DNA from: Candidatus Hydrogenedentota bacterium
GTDB lineage: Bacteria > Hydrogenedentota > Hydrogenedentia > Hydrogenedentales > SLHB01
DNA length: 5,327 nucleotides
Direction of reading: 5' to 3'
NCBI GenBank assembly: GCA_003557825.1
Contig: PWNM01000304.1
Span: 1 to 5,327, forward strand
Position numbers and translations under genes: made by a program
Shown here: one piece after another, positions 1 to 5,327 of the stretch
How the letters are laid out: every line of letters starts with the position of its first letter
Numbering within the stretch: the first letter of the stretch is position 1
Notes under the pieces: generated by a model
Seen by the model: only the letters and a program-made list of their open reading frames with translations
The model's database searches: none
Told to the model about the DNA's origin: nothing

Positions 1-1320
1 CTCCTGTGATGCAAGGGCCTCCTTCAAAGCATCCAATTCGGAACGAGCTTGCTCCAGCGCTTGAGTCTTGGCCCGTTCATTGGTCCGTACCTGCTCGACT
101 TGAGCGCTCAGTTCCTTTTCTGATGTCGATGCTTCAAGGGCCTGCTGACGCATGGCGTCGGTTTCTTGCCGTAGTTGCGCCAGAGCCGCTTCGCTTTCGG
201 AGCTTCGACGAGTGGCCTCGTCAATCGCCGCCTCACGTTCTTCGAGGGTTGTGCGCAAACGCTCGAGTTCCGAACGCGAAGCCTCCAAAGCGTGGGTTTT
301 GACTTCCTCTTGCGCTCGGAGCTCCTGGACTTCACTGTCCAGCGCTTCTTTCGAAGCCGATGCTTGCTCGGCCTGGGTACGCAAGGAATCGACTTCGGAT
401 TGCAGGGTATGAAGGGCTTGCTCCCGCTCGCGGGCCAATGCTTCCGCCTCTGCCGCAGCCGCTTCCCGTTCCGATAGCCGCTCCCTCAAACTGGACAACT
501 CGGCCCGCGCTTCCGCCAATGCGCCGGACTTCTCCCCCTCTTGATCTTTTAGGTCAGCCAGCTCCTGAGCCAATGATTCCTGCAAGGAAGATGCGTCCTC
601 GGCTTGGGAACGAAGGGTCTCGACTTCGTTTTGAAGAGCAGCATAGGCTTGTTCGTGCTCTCGTGCCCGCTCCTCGGCTTCAGCCACAGCCGCTTCTCGT
701 TCGGCCAGGCGATCGCGAAGGCCCGCCAGCTCCGATCGTGCCTCTGTCAAGGCCTCCGACTTGGAACGCTCCTGACTTTTGAGCTCGGTCAGTTCCTGTG
801 ACAACGACTCCTGCAAGGTCGAGGCTTCTTCTGCCTGGGTCTGTAAATCCTGGATCTGTTGCTGTAACTCGGCAAATGCTTCCTCACGCTGCTGGGAATG
901 ACGCTCAACCTCCGCAATGGCCGCTTCCCGTTCCGATAGCTGGTCCTTGAGCCGTTGCAGTTCCGCTCGGGCGCCCTCGAGGTCCTCCGATTTGCGGTTC
1001 TCTTGTTGTTGGAGCTGGGCCAGTTCCTCCGCCAATGCCTTTTCAGACTCCGATGCAGCATCGGCCTGCTTATGCAGGTCCGCCACTTCCTTCTGTAAAG
1101 CAGCATAAGCAGCCTCTTGCTCACGAGCCCGTTCATCGGCGTCGGCAATGGCGGCTTCACGTGTGATCAACTTGGTACGGAGCTGCTCAAGTTCCTTTCG
1201 GGCCGAGTCCAAGGCATCGGTATGCTGTTGTTCCCGATTCCGGAGTTGGGCGAGTTCATCGGCCAATGACTGTTCAGAAGCCGTGGCTTCGGCCGCTTGG
1301 GAACGCATGGTGGCCAGCTC
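1..1320 (-). repeat. Tandem 231-bp (77-residue, 11-heptad) coding repeats, five full copies plus a partial sixth
   Basis: Within the coiled-coil gene the units, read on the minus strand, fall at 1320-1090, 1089-859, 858-628, 627-397, 396-166 and 165-1 (partial, 55 codons). A conserved marker confirms the spacing. The segment encoding REAA, which reads like ccgcttcccg on the plus strand, begins at 228, 459, 690, 921 and 1152, each exactly 231 bp apart. Each unit has the same order of landmarks: a Q..A..AS stretch, a L.(E/Q)(E/V/L) block, QE..K, a (S/A)RxEL..L block, the REAA block, and an A.L. ending. The third and fourth units look closest to each other, sharing LQESL and AYAALQ. The first, fifth and sixth are more diverged. 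The repeats have clearly drifted at DNA level, so recent slippage is not indicated. I have not computed percent identities. Confidence 0.9.
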
Positions 1321-1716
1321 TTGCTCAAGGGCTTGGATGGTTTCGCGAAGCTGCGAGCGTTCCTCTTCATCTGATACCTGGATCTCGAGGGATTCCCGTA
1401 GATTACGCGCCAATGCTTCCTGGGAATCAAGCAACGATCGAACAGCATCAATATCGGCTTGTTCCATTAGATCGGAAAGCTCTTCGCAATCGGACCGGGC
1501 GCGGGCAATCCGTCCTAGTAGCCCGCCGCAAACGGCATGGGCTTCTTCATGAAGTCCTAAGGCCGCGAGGTTTTGGGCGCGGAGCAGCAGCAGCTTACTG
1601 CAATTTGGAAGCTCCTTTTCTAGAGCGTCCAACTGCGCAAGAGCCTCCTCAAACCGCTCTTCAAGATACAGTGTAGCGGTTGCGAGAAATCTTTCGTCTA
1701 CCTCAGCTACTTTCAC
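1..1716 (-). CDS. Large coiled-coil rod protein with TPR-like N-terminal head (partial, 3' end outside window)
   Basis: One minus-strand frame is open from a GTG at 1716-1714 to the left edge, giving 572 codons with no stop. An in-frame TAG at 1731-1729 lies just upstream, and the GTG is the only plausible start before an ATG at 1467-1465. Using that ATG would discard a well-formed N-terminal domain. No clear Shine-Dalgarno precedes the GTG. Residues about 11-67 look like one and a half to two TPR helical hairpins (A, Y, F, EEAL and LRA..L..LG..EEA spacing). Residues about 68-132 are helical linker. From residue 133 on, the protein is almost entirely A, E, L, R, Q and S in heptads, arranged as 77-residue tandem repeats. 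No signal peptide or membrane segment is visible, so the seen part is probably cytoplasmic. The family is not recognised. A structural, scaffolding or chromosome/cell-shape role is possible but unproven. It could be a low-complexity relative of TPR/coiled-coil proteins, or resemble SMC-like or filament-forming rods only by composition. Confidence 0.88.
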   Translation of the reverse strand, partial: MKVAEVDERFLATATLYLEERFEEALAQLDALEKELPNCSKLLLLRAQNLAALGLHEEAHAVCGGLLGRIARARSDCEELSDLMEQADIDAVRSLLDSQEALARNLRESLEIQVSDEEERSQLRETIQALEQELATMRSQAAEATASEQSLADELAQLRNREQQHTDALDSARKELEQLRTKLITREAAIADADERAREQEAAYAALQKEVADLHKQADAASESEKALAEELAQLQQQENRKSEDLEGARAELQRLKDQLSEREAAIAEVERHSQQREEAFAELQQQIQDLQTQAEEASTLQESLSQELTELKSQERSKSEALTEARSELAGLRDRLAEREAAVAEAEERAREHEQAYAALQNEVETLRSQAEDASSLQESLAQELADLKDQEGEKSGALAEARAELSSLRERLSEREAAAAEAEALAREREQALHTLQSEVDSLRTQAEQASASKEALDSEVQELRAQEEVKTHALEASRSELERLRTTLEEREAAIDEATRRSSESEAALAQLRQETDAMRQQALEASTSEKELSAQVEQVRTNERAKTQALEQARSELDALKEALASQE

Positions 1717-1907
1717 AGGACGGCCATTCTATGGATTTCCATTCATCTTTAATTGTTGCATCCGCCATGATAATCCGATACGCTTTTCCCAAGCGAGTCG
1801 ACAGAGGGCGATTTTCTTATATTGATTATAGATGCCAATCCCCAACACTGCAAGCATCGAGCACTATTTCTTTGGCCTGTTTTACAAGCTAAGAGGAGAT
1901 AAATATC
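1717..1907. promoter_or_regulatory. Divergent intergenic region between the coiled-coil gene and the beta-helix gene
   Basis: This 191-bp gap separates two divergent starts, so it must hold promoters for both directions unless one is read from elsewhere. It is visibly more AT-rich than the flanking genes, especially around 1811-1833, where several TATA-like strings occur. Candidates include TATATT at 1818-1823 and TATAGA at 1827-1832. A TTGACA-like TCGACA lies at 1798-1803, but its spacing to these (14 or 23 bp) is not canonical, so I do not name a promoter. A small hairpin, CGCTT-TTCCC-AAGCG, spans 1781-1795. I see no coding potential in this gap beyond short shadow frames. Confidence 0.5.
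1894..1898 (+). promoter_or_regulatory. Ribosome binding site AGGAG for the beta-helix gene
   Basis: AGGAG, within AAGAGGAGAT, lies 9 nt before the ATG at 1908. It decides the start in favour of this ATG over later in-frame GTG and TTG codons in the same N-terminal region. Confidence 0.8.
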
Positions 1908-2057
1908 ATGAGGGTACGGGTATCCCCTTCCCGCAAAGTGTTGAAACAGTCGTTGATAAACTCCCAAAAACAATACCCACAACGACAACACGGCGCCACA
2001 TTGGTTTTTCTAACAACGGTTGCGTTGGTTCTTCTATGGACCGTATGCAGCCATGGG
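1908..2057 (+). other. N-terminal export signal region of the beta-helix protein
   Basis: Residues 1-29 form an unusually long, basic n-region with several Arg, Lys and Gln and no acidic residue. They are followed by a hydrophobic core from about residue 30 to 47 (ATLVFLTTVALVLLW) and a short polar end, CSHG. Cleavage near residue 50 by signal peptidase I is the simplest reading. The Cys at 47 is preceded by T-V, which is a poor lipobox, so a lipoprotein is less likely. An uncleaved inner-membrane anchor is also possible. Confidence 0.7.
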
Positions 2058-3275
2058 GAGATACAATCGGTCTTCCCGGGCGCGGTCGGATTTGGAATTC
2101 ATACCCAGGCCGGCACTGAGGGCGAAGTCATTCGAGTGACCAACCTGAATACCGATGGGCCGGGATCGTTGCGTGCGGCCTTGGATGCCGAAGGCCCGCG
2201 TCTCATCGTATTCGAGGTGGCCGGCGTTATCGATTTGGACCGCGAACAGCTGGTGATCAGCGAACCCCATGTGACCGTTGCGGGACAGACGGCGCCTTCG
2301 CCTGGAATCAGCATCATTCGCGGCGGCATCCTAATTCGGACCCACGACGTATTGATTCAACATATCCGCGTTCGCGTGGGCGATGCGGGATTGCCCAAAC
2401 AATACGGGTGGGGACCGGATGGCATCTCGACTTCGGGCGCGGATGCATACAATATCGTCATTGACCACTGCTCGATCACTTGGGCGTTGGACGAAAACGC
2501 CTCGGCATCGGGTCCCAGCACGCAAGGTCCCGAAGCGACCAGCCGCCGCGTTACCTTCAGCAACAATATCATCGCCGAAGCATTGCAGGATTCGGCTCAC
2601 CCTAAGGGACCCCATTCCTGCGGATCGCTCAACCACGATTTCGTCAACGAAATCGCATATATCGGCAATCTTTTTGCCCATAATGACCGACGAAACCCCT
2701 ATTTCAAGGCCCACACTACCGGGGTAATAGCCAATAATGTGATCTACAATCCGGGGCTATCGGCCATCAAAGTAGGTTATGTGCCCGACGAATGGATCGG
2801 GGTAGACTATGAGCCGGAAAACTGCCGACTGAGCGTAGTGGGTAATGTACTTCGCTACGGCGTCAACACCCGCCCTGGTCTGCCCTTAATCTGCCATCTA
2901 TGGTGGGTGGACTGCGGGGGTTCGGCGTTCATTGAAGACAATCGCGCGTATGATCAAGGAGGTGCGCCGGTAGGGATCATCGATCATGCTATCACCGTCC
3001 TGCATGAAAAACCGCTCTGGCCGGAGGGATTCGAGGCCCTCCCTTCAGACAAGGTGGTCGATTCCATCATTCGGAACGTAGGGGCGCGCCCCTGGGACCG
3101 CGATGCCATCGACATGCGCATCGTTCAGCAGCTTCAGGACGGCGGAGGGCGTATCATCGACAGTCAAGACGAGGTGGGAGGCTATCCCGACCACGAACCG
3201 GTCGAGCGCACTATCAATGTGCCCGATGAGGGACGCCGGGAATGGCTGGCCGGACTCACGAAGCAAAGGGATTAG
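1908..3275 (+). CDS. Exported right-handed beta-helix protein, pectate lyase (PL1-like)
   Basis: This 455-residue protein resembles the pectate lyase-type proteins common in polysaccharide-degrading bacteria. It probably cleaves acidic polysaccharide by beta-elimination outside the cytoplasm, but the exact substrate cannot be read from sequence. Residues 1-29 are basic and 30-47 hydrophobic, followed by a likely signal-peptidase site near residue 50. The mature part opens with a FPGAVGFG block (56-63) and a TNLNTDGPGSLRAAL block (78-92), both typical of the family start. Beta-helix coil motifs follow, including DGIS (171-174), IDHCSITWALDEN (185-197), NHDFVNEIAYIGNLFAHN (242-259), RRNPYFK (261-267) and NNVIYN (276-281). 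The C-terminal block with VGARPWDRDAIDMRIV (391-406) and IIDSQDEVGGYP (416-427) is a recurrent end of these lyases. No dockerin, carbohydrate-binding module or sorting tail is visible. Five cysteines occur (188, 238, 306, 329, 336). In PL1 enzymes the catalytic Arg lies in an RxPxxR-like motif. Here R262 and P264 are kept and the last position is Lys. Activity is inferred from family resemblance only. Confidence 0.88.
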   Translation: MRVRVSPSRKVLKQSLINSQKQYPQRQHGATLVFLTTVALVLLWTVCSHGEIQSVFPGAVGFGIHTQAGTEGEVIRVTNLNTDGPGSLRAALDAEGPRLIVFEVAGVIDLDREQLVISEPHVTVAGQTAPSPGISIIRGGILIRTHDVLIQHIRVRVGDAGLPKQYGWGPDGISTSGADAYNIVIDHCSITWALDENASASGPSTQGPEATSRRVTFSNNIIAEALQDSAHPKGPHSCGSLNHDFVNEIAYIGNLFAHNDRRNPYFKAHTTGVIANNVIYNPGLSAIKVGYVPDEWIGVDYEPENCRLSVVGNVLRYGVNTRPGLPLICHLWWVDCGGSAFIEDNRAYDQGGAPVGIIDHAITVLHEKPLWPEGFEALPSDKVVDSIIRNVGARPWDRDAIDMRIVQQLQDGGGRIIDSQDEVGGYPDHEPVERTINVPDEGRREWLAGLTKQRD

Positions 3276-3346
3276 GATCCCCCCGCGCTTGGTTTCTCAG
3301 AAAGACGATCTCGAGGTTGTACTACGTATGACAAGTGTTGATTTTC

Positions 3347-3354
3347 AGAAGGGA
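3347..3354 (+). promoter_or_regulatory. Ribosome binding site AGAAGGGA for the GTPase gene
   Basis: AGAAGGGA ends 6 nt before the ATG at 3361, a normal Shine-Dalgarno distance. The 85-bp gap in which it lies (3276-3360) shows no convincing stem plus T-run terminator, so read-through from the beta-helix gene is possible. Confidence 0.7.
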
Positions 3355-3360
3355 TAAACC

Positions 3361-4371
3361 ATGGATTTGGTTGTTATCGCGGGGTTCTTGGGCTCCGGTA
3401 AAACAACGTTATTGCTGCGCCTGGCGAAACACCTATCCGCTTCGGGCAATAGGAAGATCGCGGTCATTGAGAACGAAGTCGGGAAAATCGGTATCGACGA
3501 TGAGACCCTACGCGAGGAAGGGCTTAACGTCCGCGAGTTATATTCGGGCTGCATTTGCTGTTCGTTGCGGGTAAATCTGGTTACCACATTGCTCGAGCTG
3601 GAACGGACACAGCAGCCGGATTTGGTCATTGTCGAGCCGTCCGGCGTAGCAGGACCGGGACAGGTGGCGGATACGCTTACCGGTTATGGCGGCCATATCA
3701 ACCATACCATCATTACGGTGTTGTTTGATGCAAAACGATTCAAGGCCATTCAGGACCTGTCGTTTCCGCTGATGACGGGGAGCGTTGAATCCGCAGACCT
3801 TGCCGTATTAAGCAAGATCGATTTGGTAGACCCCGAGGCGTTGCCCGCACTTGACGAGCGCATTCGATCGATACGCGACGACGTACCGATTTTGCATATT
3901 TCGACGGAACGCGATGAAGGGGTAGAGGATTTCCTGTGCAAAATCGAGACCCTACTATCTGCGCCGGACGAACCTCCCACACCTATTGACGAATCGACAA
4001 CCGCGGTCCGTGATGTTTTACCTGGCGCAGTGGCCCATGCGGAGTCGCGTACCATCCGTTTCCCAACAGCTCATTCTGGAGCAGATGCAGCGAACCGGAT
4101 AGCACAGGCACTAGACGTCATCGTAAAACGGCTGCACGTCGGAGGTTGTCGTATGATTGGCCACATCAAAGCCATTGTTCGAGATCCGAAAGGCGGCTAC
4201 CTCGTCCTTAACATTACCGAGTTTGATACGCCGGCGCAGACCAGGGGCAACCTGGCCCAGAGGGTCGAGGAGGCGTCCATCCGCCTCAATCTCATCGTAT
4301 TTGGCGTCGATCGGGAAGACCTTGCCCGCTGGGTCGATGAAGCGCTGATGCCGCTCAGCTCTGCAACGTAG
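3361..4371 (+). CDS. G3E-family (CobW/P47K-like, COG0523) GTPase
   Basis: This is a 336-residue cytoplasmic GTPase of the G3E class, whose known members (HypB, UreG, CobW, MeaB and relatives) deliver metals or assist metallo- and cobalamin-enzymes. Landmarks in order are: the P-loop GFLGSGKTT (8-16); the ENEVG..GID block (37-46) that follows in this family; the metal-binding GCICC (63-67, cysteines 64, 66 and 67), the hallmark CxCC of the COG0523 group; a Walker-B-like VEPSGVAGPG (91-100); and SKIDLVD (151-157) as the base-specificity (N/S)KxD motif. All GTPase motifs are intact and the length is normal for the family. The C-terminal part (about 225-336) lacks the His-rich stretch of several zinc-related members and does not read like the standard CobW C-terminal domain. 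Instead it has a GHIKA (267-271) and ITEF (285-288) pattern. I recall similar features in P47K-like proteins beside corrinoid methyltransferases, but this is tentative. The client protein is unknown. The gene may be co-transcribed with the upstream lyase gene. Confidence 0.92.
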   Translation: MDLVVIAGFLGSGKTTLLLRLAKHLSASGNRKIAVIENEVGKIGIDDETLREEGLNVRELYSGCICCSLRVNLVTTLLELERTQQPDLVIVEPSGVAGPGQVADTLTGYGGHINHTIITVLFDAKRFKAIQDLSFPLMTGSVESADLAVLSKIDLVDPEALPALDERIRSIRDDVPILHISTERDEGVEDFLCKIETLLSAPDEPPTPIDESTTAVRDVLPGAVAHAESRTIRFPTAHSGADAANRIAQALDVIVKRLHVGGCRMIGHIKAIVRDPKGGYLVLNITEFDTPAQTRGNLAQRVEEASIRLNLIVFGVDREDLARWVDEALMPLSSAT

Positions 4372-4406
4372 ACCCAGCTTCACGCCTGTCGTGCATACAA
4401 ACCAGA

Positions 4407-4430
4407 AGCTCCGTTCGACCCAATGGAGCT
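4407..4430. repeat. Imperfect hairpin AGCTCC / GGAGCT after the GTPase gene
   Basis: AGCTCC at 4407-4412 and GGAGCT at 4425-4430 form a 6-bp perfect inverted repeat with a 12-nt loop, 35 bp after the GTPase stop codon. No T-run follows on the plus strand, so it is a poor rho-independent terminator. It may be fortuitous. Confidence 0.3.
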
Positions 4431-4440
4431 ACTCCTGTAA

Positions 4441-4456
4441 AATAGGCATTCCTATT
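4441..4456. promoter_or_regulatory. Perfect palindrome AATAGG-CATT-CCTATT upstream of the mannosidase gene
   Basis: A perfect 6-bp inverted repeat with a 4-nt centre sits 36 bp upstream of the GTG start of the mannosidase. A -10-like TAAAAT (4438-4443) overlaps its left half, although no good -35 element is paired with it. An operator for a dimeric repressor overlapping a promoter, or a small mRNA hairpin in the leader, would both fit. Neither is proven. Confidence 0.35.
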
Positions 4457-4478
4457 CGGGGGGCACAACGTCCAAGAC

Positions 4479-4484
4479 AAGGAG
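4479..4484 (+). promoter_or_regulatory. Ribosome binding site AAGGAG supporting the GTG start of the mannosidase
   Basis: AAGGAG lies 8 nt before the GTG at 4493. There is no in-frame ATG nearby, and the conserved GH38 N-terminus begins within a few residues of this GTG, so the site decides the start. Confidence 0.85.
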
Positions 4485-4492
4485 AACTCCAC

Positions 4493-5327
4493 GTGAAAAA
4501 CGTACATCTGATCAGCAATGCCCATTTGGATCCGTATTGGCTATGGGAATGGGAAGAAGGGGCCGCCACGGTACTGTCCACATTCCGTACGGCAGCGGAC
4601 CTCTGCGAAAAGTTTGATGATTTCATCTTTAACCACAACGAGGTCATCCTGTACAAATGGGTCGAGGAATACGAGCCGGCCCTGTTTACCCGCATTCAGC
4701 GACTCGTGCGAGAGGGTAAGTGGCATATCATGGGCGGATGGTATCTCCAGCCCGACTGCAACATGCCCAGCGGCGAATCCTTTACGCGCCAGATCCTGCT
4801 GGGGAACAACTACTTCCAGGAAAAGTTCGGCGTCAAACCGACGACGTCCATCAATTTCGACCCCTTCGGTCACACACGCGGCCTGGTGCAGATCCTGAAG
4901 AAAAGCGGCTACGATTCGTACCTTCATTGCCGACCCGCTCAGGAGGATTGCCCCTTGCCGGACATTGCCGACTACACGTGGGTAGGCTATGACGGATCGG
5001 AGATCAACGGGCACCGGGCCATCGGATTCTATAATTCGCCCTTGGGCAAAGCCCGCAACAAAATCGAAAACTGGATCAAACAGAATTCAGATCGCCCGGT
5101 CGGTTTGATCCTATGGGGCGTTGGCGACCACGGAGGCGGACCGTCTCACCAGGACCTAGCGGCTATTGCGGAGCTGATGAAAACAACAAAAGAACCCCAG
5201 CTGCTGCATTCGACGCCTGAGGCTTATTTCGCAGAACTCCGGGAACTGGGCGCTGAAGGCCCTCGATACGAAAAGGATGTCAATCCTTGGGGCTCGGGCT
5301 GTTACACTTCGCAAATCCGACTCAAGC
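4493..5327 (+). CDS. Alpha-mannosidase, glycoside hydrolase family 38 (partial, N-terminal 278 residues)
   Basis: The frame is open from the GTG to the right edge (278 codons plus one base). It gives the N-terminal catalytic domain of a GH38 alpha-mannosidase, a zinc-dependent retaining enzyme that removes alpha-mannose from glycans. Key motifs are NAHLDPYWLW (9-18), whose H11 and D13 are the first two zinc ligands of the family. INFDPFGHT (120-128) carries the nucleophile and ligand Asp at 123. GDHGGGP (211-217) is a substrate-site loop. A GCYTSQIRLK segment (269-278) at the window edge resembles the start of the family's middle region. The later His-containing zinc motif and the C-terminal beta domains lie beyond the window. 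Family members are usually 800-1000 residues, so under a third to about a third is seen. There is no signal peptide, so the enzyme is probably cytoplasmic and acts on imported oligosaccharides. All visible catalytic residues are present. I give no gene symbol because the orthologue subgroup is not clear. Confidence 0.93.
   Translation, partial: MKNVHLISNAHLDPYWLWEWEEGAATVLSTFRTAADLCEKFDDFIFNHNEVILYKWVEEYEPALFTRIQRLVREGKWHIMGGWYLQPDCNMPSGESFTRQILLGNNYFQEKFGVKPTTSINFDPFGHTRGLVQILKKSGYDSYLHCRPAQEDCPLPDIADYTWVGYDGSEINGHRAIGFYNSPLGKARNKIENWIKQNSDRPVGLILWGVGDHGGGPSHQDLAAIAELMKTTKEPQLLHSTPEAYFAELRELGAEGPRYEKDVNPWGSGCYTSQIRLK

Noticed and set aside
1..1320. CRISPR or other non-coding tandem array
   Set aside because: The 231-bp period is a multiple of three, the repeats are diverged at codon level while keeping protein landmarks, and there is no repeat-spacer structure.
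108..1451. Minus-strand frames at 108-335, 789-1160 and 1167-1451
   Set aside because: They are in a different frame from the long coiled-coil reading frame and have irregular Arg/Pro/Ser-rich sequence. The frame with codons at positions 1-3, 4-6 and so on is unbroken from 1716 to 1.
6..1676. Many plus-strand open frames of 60-140 codons across the left third (for example 360-782, 1148-1552 and 1266-1676), rich in Ser, Arg, Ala and Pro
   Set aside because: They lie opposite the continuous minus-strand coiled-coil gene, and their composition is the antisense reading of repetitive Glu/Ala/Leu/Gln codons. None has a convincing ribosome binding site or family motif.
1713..1727. Tiny minus-strand frame ATG-GCC-GTC-CTG-TGA overlapping the GTG start as a possible leader peptide
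   Set aside because: Only four codons and no ribosome binding site. A chance occurrence is as likely.
1992..2050. Hydrophobic segment after a Gly (HGATLVF) as a type IV prepilin-like signal
   Set aside because: The residue at +5 after the Gly is not Glu, and the rest of the protein is a beta-helix lyase and not a pilin. A Sec-type signal is simpler.
1832..2119. Plus-strand frame of 95 codons overlapping the start of the beta-helix gene
   Set aside because: It is out of frame with the well-supported lyase gene, has no ribosome binding site and no recognisable motif.
2331..2714. Minus-strand frame of 127 codons inside the beta-helix gene
   Set aside because: Antisense shadow of a gene with strong family motifs on the plus strand.
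3276..3360. Cobalamin riboswitch or terminator before the GTPase gene
   Set aside because: The gap is only 85 bp, far too short for a full cobalamin riboswitch, and no stem followed by a T-run is visible.
4541..5014. Minus-strand frame of 157 codons, the longest antisense frame on the right
   Set aside because: Lies opposite the GH38 gene, which has clear catalytic motifs in the plus frame. The antisense protein shows no recognisable domain.

Overview
The window is an ordinary-looking bacterial chromosomal segment with four protein-coding genes and no RNA gene, insertion sequence or CRISPR array that I can see. One gene points left and three point right from a shared 191-bp intergenic region. 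Moderately GC-rich coding sequence, Shine-Dalgarno-type ribosome binding sites, two GTG starts, and a secreted parallel beta-helix lyase-like protein beside a GH38 mannosidase suggest a Gram-negative polysaccharide degrader. A member of the Planctomycetes/Verrucomicrobia/Lentisphaerae/Hydrogenedentes type would fit, but this is inference from gene content and not a taxonomic identification.

Left third (1-1716, minus strand): one continuous reading frame runs off the left edge and starts at a GTG. It is easily missed because it has no ATG near its start and no stop in the window. It encodes a short tetratricopeptide-like head followed by a long acidic coiled-coil rod. The rod is built of 77-residue (231-bp) tandem repeats. 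Each repeat is exactly 11 heptads, so the coiled-coil register is never broken. Five full copies and part of a sixth are visible. This is the most distinctive object in the window.

Middle (1908-3275, plus strand): an exported right-handed beta-helix protein of the pectate lyase (PL1-like) type, with a good ribosome binding site and an N-terminal hydrophobic export segment. It is followed after 85 bp by a G3E/CobW-family GTPase (3361-4371) with a textbook P-loop and the CxCC metal-binding motif. Its C-terminal half does not look like the usual CobW C-terminal domain.

Right end (4493-5327, plus strand): the N-terminal part of a GH38 alpha-mannosidase without a signal peptide, cut by the window edge. 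A 121-bp gap before it contains a perfect 16-bp palindrome and a strong ribosome binding site.

The three plus-strand genes could form one transcription unit or several, because no convincing terminator separates them. The lyase-like protein and the mannosidase fit a glycan-degradation locus, the former outside the cytoplasm and the latter inside. The GTPase is the odd member and may supply metal or act as chaperone for a neighbouring metalloenzyme, but nothing in the sequence proves a link.
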